Below are positions 33,244 to 43,022 of a stretch of DNA of 64,000 bases, piece by piece. The stretch covers positions 1 to 64,000 of the forward strand of contig NZ_JACJSG010000022.1 of assembly GCF_014697625.1 (NCBI RefSeq). Reading direction: 5' to 3'. The DNA is from Anabaena azotica FACHB-119. GTDB taxonomy: Bacteria > Cyanobacteriota > Cyanobacteriia > Cyanobacteriales > Nostocaceae. The notes beneath the pieces are model-generated. The model was not told where the DNA came from and did not search any database. It saw only the letters and a list, made by a program, of their open reading frames with translations. The position numbers and the translations under genes are program-made. Position 1 is the first letter of the stretch. The number at the start of each line of letters is the position of its first letter.

Positions 33244-35553
33244 TCAGAACCAAGAATCCCTTTCACCAATAATTTCTGTGGTATATTTTATATCGAAACA
33301 ATTTTTTAAAATAGCACGGGTAGCTTGCATTGCAGACATTACTGTGGCTTCCACACAACCGGAATTGTAACCGTTGTTAATCCAGTCACCGATGAGGTAA
33401 AGATTATCAAAACCAGATTCATCAGTTTTGAGTCGAAATTTGGTACTTCCTGGTACAGATAATACGTATCGTTCTGATGGGTCGATGTTAATTCGCCAAT
33501 ATTGAGCTTTAAAGCGTTCTACACCTTGACGGTTTTGAATGTCTACTAGTAAATCCCAATTCAAACCTCTAGGATTTTTGGGATGAGTAGCATCAGGCCA
33601 AAGATGTCCGATGTGATTGTTAAGGAAATTAATTGCTTGTTGCTCTACTTCTTTTTGAGCTTGAGCGGGAAAATCATATTCTGTCTGGGGAGGAATCCCT
33701 GGATCTGCGATTACACCTGTGAAATAGGCTAGATTATAAGGATAATGCTCACAAGGCCAATTTTCCCTCGGTAATACTTCACTCATATCTGCATAGACAT
33801 CAAGCGGTTCAACATAAGCTCCTAGTACAGGACTAGATTTCTGCCATCCCAATTGGGATAAGGCAGGCTTGAGCCATATTTGTCCACCTTGAGTGGTGAC
33901 TGTCTTCACTTGACTCAACATATTTATCCATTTTTGATGAGCTGGATTTTTTTTGGCGTGAAGCAATTCACTACAAATAAAAGGTAAGGCGGCTATAGAA
34001 ATTCCCAACAACACAATATCAAAATCATTACCTTTGGTGAGAGTAATTTGATCTACATTAGGCCAAGGTGTCCAATGTGACTCAAGGTTAATTTGTTTCT
34101 CCTGAAGCTTTTGAGATTCTTCATCGACAATTTGATCATAAAGAGGTTCATTAGGCCAGCAACGAATGTCTTTAACTGTGATGAGTGGTTGATACTCTTG
34201 CTCTGGGTTTTTTAAGTTAACTTGGCGAGCCAAAGTGATACTTGTGATTGATTGCTGATCTTTATCCAAGTGCAACTGTTTAACAGTATGGAAAAACTTG
34301 AATTTCACACCGCGACGTTTGAGTACTTCATATAGTGGGGTGATGACTACATCTGCCATTCCTGATTGCATCTTCCACATGATCGCACCATTATATCTAA
34401 ACAAAATGGTGGTGAGGATACGGATAGCTACTCCTGCTGCTAGTTGTGGTTTATTGATGTTACCTTCGGGAAAAGCATAGACTAAATCGTATAAGACGCG
34501 AATAAATGCTGATTTAACACTTGATTCCTTAGCTCCATGTTTTCGGAGCCAGTCTATGTAGTTATATTCATCTAAACTATTTAAGGAACGAAAATTAATT
34601 ACCTCATCTGCAAATAAGCCCCGGATGTTGGCTAACGCCAAGTCGATGAGTGTTAACCGCCAAAAGATGTTAGGATTTTGTGCGATTTTGGATTCTATTT
34701 GACAATTCAAGTGTTTTTGAAAACGGTCTATTAGCTTAAGAATTAACTGATGATGTTCGCGTCTATGAGTTTTGGTATTATTAGGTAGTGATTGAGCTAG
34801 GTTATGGGCAAGATTTAAGAATACTTTTTCAGAGGTTAAGTCTAGGTCTTGAAGGATATTGCCAACATATTGGTTGATATCTTTGAACCATCCTCCCCAA
34901 AAGCTAGGTGCTTGGAGAAATAACTCAATCAATTGGCTAGGAAAGTGCAAGAGACTGCTATCTAATAAAAATTCCGTTATCTCTTTGCCTAACTCTATTT
35001 GTTTAGCAAGAGATGCTGCTGAACTTAAAGATGAATAGGACTTGTCGTAATTATTAATTTCCGTGTAAGTCTGGATAATGACTTTGAGAGTGGTGCGAAT
35101 GTGTTCCCAAAGAGAAGAAATACCGCCTCCTTTCCAGGGAACTAGAGAATTAGTAGGAAAGTTAAATGGTACAGTTATCCAATTTCGATTAATGTACTCT
35201 TCTAAGACAATAAGACTGTGGGGTTTGAAGGCATCTTCTATAGTTTGAAAAGGCCCGTTACCACCAAGTTCGTCGTAACATTCCTTAAGTAGACGAAAGG
35301 CATTTTCATAGAATCCAAAAAAAATGTGTAGTCCGTGTTCTTCGATGCGGTAGTCTGGTTCGCAATTAGGTGTTTGGGGTTTAAGATTGCGTCCAGTTGC
35401 ACATTTACCACCTAAACGCCAACCGGTTTGATAAATAGTAATTTCGTAAAGGCTTTCCCATCCTGGTTGACTTGTCAATTCATATGCAGTGGTTAAGGAT
35501 GCCATCCCACCGCCTAATATAGCTATTTTTTTTGGTTTAAAAGTTTCAGACAT
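33244..35553 (-). CDS. FAD-dependent oxidoreductase, hydroxysqualene-dehydroxylase/amine-oxidase-like
   Basis: A 769-residue flavoprotein. The N-terminus has the dinucleotide fold KKIAILGGGMASLTTAYEL followed by 'YEITIYQTGWRLGGKCATG', the FAD motif pattern of the phytoene desaturase/amine-oxidase superfamily. The C-terminus has the matching FAD-closing motif 'NLYLIGDWINNGYNSGCVEATVMSA'. The family is larger than normal desaturases because of a helical insert (about residues 150-340). Substrate unknown; terpenoid, porphyrin or lipid oxidation are all possible. I start at ATG 35553 because the upstream open stretch to 35670 has no family character. It is followed (transcriptionally preceded) by the 35745-36992 gene on the same strand. 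Confidence 0.8.
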   Translation of the reverse strand: MSETFKPKKIAILGGGMASLTTAYELTSQPGWESLYEITIYQTGWRLGGKCATGRNLKPQTPNCEPDYRIEEHGLHIFFGFYENAFRLLKECYDELGGNGPFQTIEDAFKPHSLIVLEEYINRNWITVPFNFPTNSLVPWKGGGISSLWEHIRTTLKVIIQTYTEINNYDKSYSSLSSAASLAKQIELGKEITEFLLDSSLLHFPSQLIELFLQAPSFWGGWFKDINQYVGNILQDLDLTSEKVFLNLAHNLAQSLPNNTKTHRREHHQLILKLIDRFQKHLNCQIESKIAQNPNIFWRLTLIDLALANIRGLFADEVINFRSLNSLDEYNYIDWLRKHGAKESSVKSAFIRVLYDLVYAFPEGNINKPQLAAGVAIRILTTILFRYNGAIMWKMQSGMADVVITPLYEVLKRRGVKFKFFHTVKQLHLDKDQQSITSITLARQVNLKNPEQEYQPLITVKDIRCWPNEPLYDQIVDEESQKLQEKQINLESHWTPWPNVDQITLTKGNDFDIVLLGISIAALPFICSELLHAKKNPAHQKWINMLSQVKTVTTQGGQIWLKPALSQLGWQKSSPVLGAYVEPLDVYADMSEVLPRENWPCEHYPYNLAYFTGVIADPGIPPQTEYDFPAQAQKEVEQQAINFLNNHIGHLWPDATHPKNPRGLNWDLLVDIQNRQGVERFKAQYWRINIDPSERYVLSVPGSTKFRLKTDESGFDNLYLIGDWINNGYNSGCVEATVMSAMQATRAILKNCFDIKYTTEIIGERDSWF

Positions 35554-35744
35554 GGTTGTTTTTCTTTGCTTGGTATGAGTGAAAGGAGGTAAGTGGTAGG
35601 TAGCAGCAGGCGGTTGCAATGAGATGAGTTTTATTGTCAAAGATAAAAGCGGTTTTTCCCGTATATCCACTTTCAGTTGAGATGGTGATTATCTCTTACT
35701 CAGTACTGGCTCAATGTCCCGCTACGCCTAACAAAACTAAATAT

Positions 35745-36992
35745 CTATTTCTGTGATGCTTGCCAAACGATTTTGCCATCTTTGAGGGTGAAGTCGAAAT
35801 GCAGGACAAAACCAAGCTTTACGGGAATATCTACTGATTCGCTACCTGGGGAATAACCTGTATGTAGTCCTAAGTCTTGGACAATTGGTTGGCTAGCGAA
35901 ATTATTGATTTTTAATTGGAATTGATCGCCAAAGCCTTTGAAACCAAAGAGTTTTCCACCGTAGAAATTTTGGAGTTGCATTGGCGATTCGATGAGTGCT
36001 TGATAGCAGGCTTTTTTGCTATCTTCTACATCGCGGATTTGTTTGAGAGTAACGAGGGGGACAATTTTGGCTAGTTGATATTCGAGGAGATTGAAGGGTA
36101 ATTGTAAGCCAGGAATGATAATTTCGTTATTTTCAAAGAGTAAGTTAGCGATCGCTCTTACTGCTTCTTCAAAACTGTCCCATGTTTTGATTGCTTGATG
36201 TTGATCTCCTGTACTGATACGTTTAACTTCCAACAGCCGAGCATCTATAGATCGGGATGTAGGAGCAAAGTCTTTAAATACTAAGGTGTCTACTGTGAAT
36301 AAATCTGGTTGTTGATTTAAGTCAGGAATCTGAAATGTGCCAAGCTGCTTAAAGAAACCATAGACTTCCCTACCAGAAACCAGGATGGGAGAATTATTCA
36401 CGTACAGGTAAGGCATAAACCAAGCTAGGCGTTCGGCTATAAATAAAGGGCCGACTCTTTTTCCTACCACTGTTAACATCCAAAAAATAGCTTCTTCTTC
36501 AAATACAGTTCCTTTGTTAAAGTCTGGTGGATATATAGAACTTAAGGAATCTATTTTGTTGAATGTCAGGATGAGATAGTTCATCGCTGGGCGATATTCA
36601 ATCTCTCCGTTACTGGGAGCGTTGAGATATTTATCACACACCTGTTGTAACTTTGCCATTGAACCTTCAACGACAAAGCCATACATTTTTGTTCCTTTGA
36701 TTTTATAGGGTTGATTAAATGCTTGTCCATCCGCTCGTTCTATATATTTGGCGTATGGTGATTTATTTCTATCCCCACAAAAGTATTTTTGGAAAAAACT
36801 TGCTGCGTCTTGTTCTATACTTTTGCCTTTATTTGCTAAATCTTGGAACAATTCCTCCGGCTTTTGTTGAATTTGGGTCAGGTAATTGGGAAGTTTTTGG
36901 GGTTCTTGCACAAAAGTAGTAAATTCACTGATAGCACCTAAAGCTGTATGGAAGCTTGTTTGCATCGTCTGCAAAGGATTATTGATGTTCAT
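35745..36992 (-). CDS. Acetoacetate decarboxylase-like fold protein
   Basis: A 415-residue cytoplasmic protein. The central and C-terminal regions resemble the acetoacetate decarboxylase (ADC) superfamily in pattern ('YGFVVEGSMAKLQQVCDKYLNAPSNGEIEYRPAMNYLILTF', 'EAIFWMLTV', 'PYLYVNNSPILVSGREVYGF'), including the 'GREVYGF' turn typical of ADC-like enzymes. A catalytic lysine cannot be pointed out with certainty. The N-terminal 90 residues are helical and unassigned. It lies 191 bp upstream of the FAD oxidoreductase on the same strand, so the two may form an operon in an unknown pathway. Start ATG 36992 is favoured over a TTG at 37010. Confidence 0.65.
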   Translation of the reverse strand: MNINNPLQTMQTSFHTALGAISEFTTFVQEPQKLPNYLTQIQQKPEELFQDLANKGKSIEQDAASFFQKYFCGDRNKSPYAKYIERADGQAFNQPYKIKGTKMYGFVVEGSMAKLQQVCDKYLNAPSNGEIEYRPAMNYLILTFNKIDSLSSIYPPDFNKGTVFEEEAIFWMLTVVGKRVGPLFIAERLAWFMPYLYVNNSPILVSGREVYGFFKQLGTFQIPDLNQQPDLFTVDTLVFKDFAPTSRSIDARLLEVKRISTGDQHQAIKTWDSFEEAVRAIANLLFENNEIIIPGLQLPFNLLEYQLAKIVPLVTLKQIRDVEDSKKACYQALIESPMQLQNFYGGKLFGFKGFGDQFQLKINNFASQPIVQDLGLHTGYSPGSESVDIPVKLGFVLHFDFTLKDGKIVWQASQK

Positions 36993-37010
36993 GGGATTGA
37001 ATGTAATCAA

Positions 37011-37504
37011 TTTTGTAACAGTAAAAATACTGAAAAATATACACAGAAATACCCAAATATTAGATACTTCATAGTTTCTATACTATTGTGTCAAAGGAGT
37101 TTTATTTTGTCCTGCTAAATTGAAAAATTTTAGAAAAATATTTCTATAAAGGTGTTATTAGCTCTAATGTGACAAAGTTAAGCTATGAGTAATCATGGTG
37201 TTGCCCATCAATTCGGCTCCATGATAGCATTTAAATCTTGTATCAACTATAACTGTCAGCAAAAACATCAAACTAGATGTAGCTTAATTTTTGAGTATAA
37301 AAGCTAACATTAATTGGAAATTTTCTGGTAGGGTGAGATTATTTTAACTAGTCCCTAAAATTTATGCCTGATACTCTTGACAAAATCCTGTTCTGAGTGA
37401 ATGAAACAGCCCTGCCCTTTTTAAGGGGGACTTTGAGAGTTTCTTAGCCCCCCTTTTTAAGGGGGGTTGGGGGGATCTAAAGACTTGCGAAAACACTCCC
37501 TAGC
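37011..37504. other. Intergenic region with one dispersed repeat
   Basis: 494 bp. The segment 37420-37475 has AAGGGGGACTTTGAGAG and CCCCCCTTTTTAAGGGGGG, the same dispersed inverted repeat as at 33040-33110. The rest (37011-37400) is AT-rich and presumably carries the promoter of the gene ending at 36992. No gene seen. Confidence 0.55.
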
Positions 37505-38854
37505 CTATAACTTCACACCGCGAATAGAATAATCTAACAACTCCATCGGGTGCATGACTGAAATTTCCTTACCTTGCAATTGCAAATGTTTTGTAATTTG
37601 CAAAGCACAACCAGGATTAGCAGAAGCAATTAATTCCGCACCAGTATTTAATAAATTCGTCACTTTTTGCTGACCTAATTCATCAGCCACATCCGGTTGC
37701 AACATATTATAAACACCAGCACTACCACAACATAAAGCTGCATCTAAGGGTTCTTTCAGCTTCACCCCTGGAATTTGCTGCAATAATTGACGAGGTTGCA
37801 AACTAATTTTTTGTCCATGTAATAAATGACAAGCATCTTGATAAACTAAATTCAAAGGTTTATCTGTCAAAGGTGAAAGTTTGGCTGTTAACCCTACAGT
37901 TGCTAAAAACTCTTGAGCGTCTCTGACTTTAGCAGCAAAATTTTTCGCTTTCTCCCGATATTCTGGGTCATCTGCTAATATGTGACCATATTCTTTTAAA
38001 GTATGACCACAACCAGCCGCATTGATAATGACATAATCAACATTAGTATCAGCAAAGCTATCAATCATCTGCCTAGCTAAAGCTTTGGCTTGTTCTGTTT
38101 GTCCTTGGTGTTCGGGAAGCGCCGCACAACATCCTTGCGATTTGGGAATTACAACTTCACAGCCATTTGCAGTTAATACTCGCACCGTCGCTTCATTAAC
38201 TGGAGAGAAAAATAACCTCTGCACACATCCCAAAATTACCCCGACTCGATAGCGTTTCTCGCCTTGTGCGGAAATAATTGTAGGGAGATTATCTTGAAAA
38301 GTTTTTAGAGTAATTTTTGGCAGAATTGATTCCATTGCTGCCAAGCGAGGCGATATTATTTTCAGCAATCCTGTAGCGCGAATGGCTTGAGAAATACCCA
38401 ATTTTTGATAAAAGAATAAGGGTATTAAGAAAATCCGTAAAATATCTGGGTTGGGAAATAAAGAAAATATTAATTGACGAACTAATTTATCAGACAAACT
38501 GCGGGGATAATTACGTTCTACTTGATGACGAGTAGCAGAAATTAACTTGTCATACTGCACACCAGAAGGACAAGTTGTCACACAAGCTAGACATCCCAAA
38601 CAAGAATCAAAATGTTGGACTGTAGCTGTATTAAGAGCAATTTCGCCCTCATTTAAAGCATCCATTAAATAGATGCGTCCTCTAGGTGAGTCCATTTCTT
38701 TCCCTATCACGCGATAACTAGGACAAGTAGAAAGACAAAAGCCACAATGTACACAACTATCAATCAACTTTGGATCGGGTGGATGGTTAGCATCAAACCC
38801 CTGTAAATTTTTTATACTAGCAGTATTATTAGTAGAATCTTCGGAAATTTGCAT
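37505..38854 (-). CDS. glcF: Glycolate dehydrogenase/oxidase iron-sulfur subunit
   Basis: A 449-residue GlcF protein. It has two N-terminal 4Fe-4S motifs, CVHCGFCLSTCPSY (about residues 33-46) and CLGCLACVTTCPSG (about 84-97), and two CCG domains for heterodisulfide-reductase-like cofactor binding ('QGCCAALPEHQGQ' and 'ALCCGSAGVYN'). It passes electrons from the flavin subunit during glycolate oxidation in photorespiration, probably to the thylakoid quinone pool. The ATG at 38854 leaves 37 bp after the flavin subunit gene; a longer overlapping start at 38908 lacks family support. Confidence 0.92.
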   Translation of the reverse strand: MQISEDSTNNTASIKNLQGFDANHPPDPKLIDSCVHCGFCLSTCPSYRVIGKEMDSPRGRIYLMDALNEGEIALNTATVQHFDSCLGCLACVTTCPSGVQYDKLISATRHQVERNYPRSLSDKLVRQLIFSLFPNPDILRIFLIPLFFYQKLGISQAIRATGLLKIISPRLAAMESILPKITLKTFQDNLPTIISAQGEKRYRVGVILGCVQRLFFSPVNEATVRVLTANGCEVVIPKSQGCCAALPEHQGQTEQAKALARQMIDSFADTNVDYVIINAAGCGHTLKEYGHILADDPEYREKAKNFAAKVRDAQEFLATVGLTAKLSPLTDKPLNLVYQDACHLLHGQKISLQPRQLLQQIPGVKLKEPLDAALCCGSAGVYNMLQPDVADELGQQKVTNLLNTGAELIASANPGCALQITKHLQLQGKEISVMHPMELLDYSIRGVKL

Positions 38855-38891
38855 ATTTATTCTGCTTCCCTGTATATATCTAGTGAGTTGC

Positions 38892-40175
38892 TTAAATTCC
38901 ACCCACAAATTTACCCGGACTTAAAATATTTTTACTATCAAACTGTTCTTTAATCCGACGCATCAACGGCAAAGCATTACCAGTATATCCCCAGACATCG
39001 ATTTGTTGTTTAACTGGTACAGGTGCTTGGAGAACTGTTAAAAAACCGTTGTGAGATTGACAATGCGATCGCACTCGCAAAACCTGCTTTCCATCCTCTA
39101 CTTGTAACACACCCAAACCGCTACCAATATGAATCAAACCCACTTGTACTTGACACAATACCTCTACAGCCGCACTAGGTAACAATCCTATTTTGCAGGT
39201 AATTGTAGATTCTGTGCTAGGAGGATGTATTTGTTGTTGCAATCTCTCCCATAGATGACTTTCATCTGTACCAGAAAATACTACCCCCGCTAAACCTAAT
39301 TTCTCTCCTACTTCTAACAAACGATTGGATTGTTCCTTCACACTTTCACCAATACTTTGAAAACGGGCAATTAACCCTATTCCCTGACCCAATTCTAAAC
39401 TAGATACCAATCCAGTAGAAATTAAATCAGCTTGCGTCGGTGTTAATGCCGAACCCCGCAAAGTTGTAGCCGCTTGGGATATATCCTCTGCTGCACCAGT
39501 CAATACCACCGTCCCCGATGCTTCCTGAATAGGATACACCCGAAAAGTTACTTGGCTAATAATTCCTAATGTACCGTATGCGCCAGTAAATAACTTCATC
39601 AAGTCGTAACCAGCCACATTTTTTACTACCCGTCCCCCAGCTTTAGCAATTTGACCATCAGCACGTATAAAGGTAATACCTAAAAGTTGGTCGCGTACAC
39701 TACCATAACGTTGTCGTAGGGAATTGGTATCAGCCGTAGCCACGATACCGCCAATGGTTGCTTCTGCTGTGGAGGGGTCAAGGGCGAGAAATTGTCGCGC
39801 TTGTGCCAAAATATTCTGGAGATGGGAAAACTTCATCCCAGCTTCGACGGTGACAGTCAAATCACCAACAGCGTGTTCAATTAGTCGGTTGATGCGTTCT
39901 GTACTCACAACCACATCAATATCTTTGGTTAAACCACCCCAACCAAGTTTACTCCCACTTCCACAGGGTAAAACACGCCAGTTATTTTGGTGTGCTGTGG
40001 CGATAACTGCGGCTAGTTGTGCTTGAGTTTGAGGATAAACGATACAACTGGGGAGTTTCCCCGCAGCTATTGCTGGAGTGAATTTAAGATTGTTTTCAAC
40101 GGAAACGGTATTTTCTTCACCAACGATAGATGCAATAGTAGTGGCGTAGACGCTTGTCGGCTTGTCGTTAGACAT
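38892..40175 (-). CDS. glcE: Glycolate dehydrogenase FAD-binding subunit (GlcE/GlcD type)
   Basis: A 427-residue FAD_binding_4 (vanillyl-alcohol-oxidase fold) protein: 'WRVLPCGSGSKLGWGG' diphosphate-binding loop (about residues 67-82), 'GDLTVTVEAGMKFSHLQ', 'DPSTAEATIGGIVATADTNSLRQRYGSVRDQLLG' and 'GGRVVKNVAGYDLMKLFTGAYGTLGIISQVTFR'. The C-terminus 'LMRRIKEQFDSKNILSPGKF' is typical of GlcE. Length is between E. coli GlcE (about 350) and GlcD (about 499). It is upstream of glcF in one operon and oxidises glycolate to glyoxylate. Some cyanobacterial annotations call it GlcD; the separate partner subunit is not in this window. Confidence 0.82.
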   Translation of the reverse strand: MSNDKPTSVYATTIASIVGEENTVSVENNLKFTPAIAAGKLPSCIVYPQTQAQLAAVIATAHQNNWRVLPCGSGSKLGWGGLTKDIDVVVSTERINRLIEHAVGDLTVTVEAGMKFSHLQNILAQARQFLALDPSTAEATIGGIVATADTNSLRQRYGSVRDQLLGITFIRADGQIAKAGGRVVKNVAGYDLMKLFTGAYGTLGIISQVTFRVYPIQEASGTVVLTGAAEDISQAATTLRGSALTPTQADLISTGLVSSLELGQGIGLIARFQSIGESVKEQSNRLLEVGEKLGLAGVVFSGTDESHLWERLQQQIHPPSTESTITCKIGLLPSAAVEVLCQVQVGLIHIGSGLGVLQVEDGKQVLRVRSHCQSHNGFLTVLQAPVPVKQQIDVWGYTGNALPLMRRIKEQFDSKNILSPGKFVGGI

Positions 40176-40430
40176 CGCTGTTATCAGTTTATTTTTGAGT
40201 TCCTACATCTCATTTTCTGTGATGATGACACAAAATTGACAAGCATTCACCTAACTAACCATATTTTTTAAATAAATAGATGAACATAATTCTTGATTGT
40301 CAATATTTTTGGTGATGCGCTAACGAAAGCTACTAAAATTGGGAAATGACGGTGTTTTAGCTAAAATTAGATAAGAGTTAAATCAGAGATTTTTTACTTA
40401 ATCTAGAGCTATTATGGAAATTAAAAGTTT

Positions 40431-40778
40431 ATGACAGCAAGCAATCTTAGACAGCAACTTTTAGAACATCTGGAAACATTACCAGGAGAACAGGTAAAAA
40501 CCCTCCTGTTAACATGGCTGACTACTTCATCTGGAGATTTAGCAGATTTTGAGCAGTTACTTGTAAATCAAGCTACTCAAACGACAGAAGAATCATTTGA
40601 GGTAGGTGAAATAGACACAGCATTAAATTTTCAACCTCTTACTGAAGCCCAAATGCTTCAACAGAGTCTATCTGCTCTCGAAGTCTACCGTAGCACAGGT
40701 TCAGGAATAGCGCATAGCTCTGTGCGCGAATGGGCAGACAGTTTGGGAACTGAGGAAGAACGTCCATGTCCGAGATAG
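40431..40778 (+). CDS. Antitoxin of a type II toxin-antitoxin pair (RelB/Phd-like position)
   Basis: A 115-residue acidic protein: helical N-terminus (LRQQLLEHLETLPGEQVKTLLLTWLTTS), Gln/Glu-rich middle and a C-terminal segment 'SVREWADSLGTEEERPCPR'. It lacks a clear ribbon-helix-helix and I cannot assign a family, but its size, acidity and 13-bp overlap with the toxin gene at 40766 are those of a type II antitoxin. The ATG at 40431 is the first start in frame. Confidence 0.7.
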   Translation: MTASNLRQQLLEHLETLPGEQVKTLLLTWLTTSSGDLADFEQLLVNQATQTTEESFEVGEIDTALNFQPLTEAQMLQQSLSALEVYRSTGSGIAHSSVREWADSLGTEEERPCPR

Positions 40779-41056
40779 TTTGGACTCTGAGTGCAGTTGA
40801 TGACTTAAATCGTCATTATGATTTTATCAAACTTAATAATCCTGATGCAGCTTCCCGCGCAGTACCAGCAATTGTCTCTTCAGGGGAGAGTTTACAGCAG
40901 AACCCCCGTCGAGGTGCAATTGTAGATGAAATAGCAGGACTACGAAAACTTTTAGTTTCTTTTGGTAAGTACGGTTTTATAATTCACTACGTTATTCTTG
41001 AGGATGATGTTGTTATTTTACGTGTCTATCACGGGCGAGAAAATCGACCTCGTTAA
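40766..41056 (+). CDS. RelE/ParE family toxin
   Basis: A 96-residue toxin of the ParE/RelE fold: 'VWTLSAVDDLNRHYDFIKLNNPDAASRAVPAI', then 'SLQQNPRRGAIVDEIAGLRKLLVSFGKYGFIIHYVILEDDVVILRVYHGRENR'. The 'VYHGRENR' end is a hallmark of ParE-like toxins. Members either poison gyrase (ParE) or cut ribosome-bound mRNA (RelE); motifs here favour the ParE branch. It overlaps the antitoxin by 13 bp, so translation is coupled. Confidence 0.88.
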   Translation: MSEIVWTLSAVDDLNRHYDFIKLNNPDAASRAVPAIVSSGESLQQNPRRGAIVDEIAGLRKLLVSFGKYGFIIHYVILEDDVVILRVYHGRENRPR

Positions 41057-41122
41057 TATTAATTTTTAAACGCTGGTGTTTAAATTTTAAAATAAGCCAA
41101 TTGGCATCTGACTATATCACAT

Positions 41123-42451
41123 TTATCCCGGTTCAGAAATCGCGCCCATAAACAAGATATTCTTACTTTGATTATCACGAATTGCGTAGAAGAAGGGACG
41201 ATTAACAATCATTTCAAACGGTTCTTGTGGCTGTCTCAAAGATGTAGGAACCATCCCTACAGATGTGGCTGCACTAGCTTCTGTACCTTCTTCATTCACC
41301 TCGATAACAGTTTTATGTCTCACCTGACTAATAGCTAATTGATCTGCCATACCTGAAAAATTAGCTTTATTAGTGAAAGCTTCTCCCATGCCTAAAGCTT
41401 TCAGTGTATCATTAAGTGTGATATCGTAATCTGTTTGAAAACGTGGCAAACGAATAGAACCCTCACGACTATCAAATTGAGACATCCATTTTTCCCAGTT
41501 TTCAGCATTCAAGTTTTGATAGAAGGCTTTGAGGTTAGAATTTTGCTTGGGTAAAAATACATATAAACTTACCTTTTTATTTTGTCCGTAAGGTAAACTT
41601 ACAGCCTGAAATTGTGGATTTTCATAATATCTATACTCACCCTTTTGCGACATCATTGGGTGTTGTTTCTGTTGTCCTGATGCAGTGTAAAAAGTCTGTG
41701 GTTGCGTCTGGGATTTATCAAATTTTTCGCTCCATTGACCTTTAAAATATATGGCATTAATCAAAAATAGAGCTTGATCTGGTTCAATTTTGTCAACAAT
41801 ATTGTTAATTTTACCTTTAGTATTTTCTTTCACCCAATTGTTAATTGTACTTGGAGCGCTGGGATTTTGAAAATCTAAATTTGCCACCTTAGCTTGATAA
41901 AAATCGCGGGTTCTCTGCAAGAAATCAGGACGCAAGCTAATATCTTGATTTACCCAAAGAGAGTTAGCAATAGTTAATTGGACATTTTGTTCAGGGTTTT
42001 GTAGCAACTGGTTTAACTCCGTGTAAGCAGAGTTAAGTTCTGGTAGAGTGATACCCTGTAACTCTAGGGTTTTAGCCATTGCTTTCTGAGTCAAGCCGCT
42101 AGCGCCATTGTAAGTCATAGCTAGGGCGATCGCTACACTCGTCGGTGAAACAGAAATATTCTTGGCGTTACTTTCTCGTTTCGCCACTTCCGAGAACAGT
42201 TTAAAGCCAAACTTATTATTCGCATTGACAACTTTAGTATTAGGAATTACTGTTTTTTTTTGCAAGGAAGGCTCCGGTTTAGGTATTCCAGTCTCAGCTA
42301 CTGCTCTTGTCTTGGTATCAACTTGGGAACAGCCTAATACACTAAACAAAACAACACTAGCTGCGGCTAAAACATAACGTCTTCCCAGGCTAACACCATA
42401 ACGTCTTTGCAAGAAACTGTTTTTCACACCACTGAATTTCTGACGATTCAT
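41123..42451 (-). CDS. Serpin family protease inhibitor (lipoprotein)
   Basis: A 442-residue serpin. A short signal with lipobox (VLFSVLGC, about residue 40 is Cys) predicts lipid anchoring in the plasma or outer membrane. The serpin core is complete: 'NNKFGFKLFSEVAKRESNAKNISVSPTSVAIALAMTYNGA', 'FLINAIYFKGQWSEKF', and the hinge 'VNEEGTEASAATSV' with small residues at P12-P9, needed for an inhibitory loop. By alignment to the usual hinge numbering, P1-P1' falls near Thr-Ser of MVPTS. The C-terminal 'PFFYAIRDNQSKNILFMG' is family-typical. The ATG at 42451 has GAGAGG upstream. A subtilase gene lies just upstream on the same strand (43187-44779). Confidence 0.92.
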   Translation of the reverse strand: MNRQKFSGVKNSFLQRRYGVSLGRRYVLAAASVVLFSVLGCSQVDTKTRAVAETGIPKPEPSLQKKTVIPNTKVVNANNKFGFKLFSEVAKRESNAKNISVSPTSVAIALAMTYNGASGLTQKAMAKTLELQGITLPELNSAYTELNQLLQNPEQNVQLTIANSLWVNQDISLRPDFLQRTRDFYQAKVANLDFQNPSAPSTINNWVKENTKGKINNIVDKIEPDQALFLINAIYFKGQWSEKFDKSQTQPQTFYTASGQQKQHPMMSQKGEYRYYENPQFQAVSLPYGQNKKVSLYVFLPKQNSNLKAFYQNLNAENWEKWMSQFDSREGSIRLPRFQTDYDITLNDTLKALGMGEAFTNKANFSGMADQLAISQVRHKTVIEVNEEGTEASAATSVGMVPTSLRQPQEPFEMIVNRPFFYAIRDNQSKNILFMGAISEPG

Positions 42452-42466
42452 TTTACTACCTCTCAC

Positions 42467-42865
42467 GCCAAAGTTTTTAACTATCTATCGAACTTGACAT
42501 CGTTAATGTTGTATTGATTATTTACTATTGCATTAATACAAGCGAAACAATCGACGGTTACAATTTTGGTAACAATGAACTTTATGAGAGAAGTAAATGT
42601 AACTATTGCCAAATTTTTATAAATATGGCATTACGGATTTATTTTTTATCGGTTAATTATGGATGTTTATTTTAGATGAAGGGATAGGTAACAGAGACAA
42701 AAGCTGCTTATTATACAGATTTTAATATTTATTTATGTACTAATACATCTGACAACTACTATAGAGTTGGATATTGTATTTTAAACTACTAAATACTAAT
42801 TTAATCATAAATCTAATACTGATTTGCGGCTAGAGTTTAAGGGTTTTGCCGATGCACTGCCCACC
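42467..42865. other. Intergenic region
   Basis: About 400 bp, AT-rich, upstream of the serpin. A diverged dispersed element ('gataggtaacagagacaaaagctgc' type, 42676-42770) is visible. No gene seen. Confidence 0.45.
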
Positions 42866-42875
42866 CTACATATAT

Positions 42876-43022
42876 CTGACTTTTCACGTTATGTGGAAAA
42901 GCGCTCCGTCAGACCTAACCCCCCAGCCCCCTTCCCTACAAGGGAAGGGGGAGAAATCAAAGCCTCTCTCCTTGTAGGAGAGAGGTTTGGAGAGAGGTCT
43001 TCCAGATCCCGTGAAAAGTCAG
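42876..43022 (+). mobile_element. MITE, 'CTGACTTTTCACG' family, 147 bp, with 10-bp target duplication
   Basis: Terminal inverted repeats CTGACTTTTCACG and CGTGAAAAGTCAG, and an internal palindrome around CTTCCCTACAAGGGAAGG and GAGAGGTTTGGAGAGAGG. The flanks are perfect direct repeats CTACATATAT (42866-42875 and 43023-43032). No ORF. An inverted copy of the same length is at 52844-52990. Confidence 0.9.

Noticed and set aside
33045..33269. 74-codon frame overlapping the end of the FAD oxidoreductase
   Set aside because: Its C-terminal half (SPLAPLKKGG and on) is the CCCCCCTTTTTAAGGGGGG dispersed repeat; I could not show a real gene in the first half.
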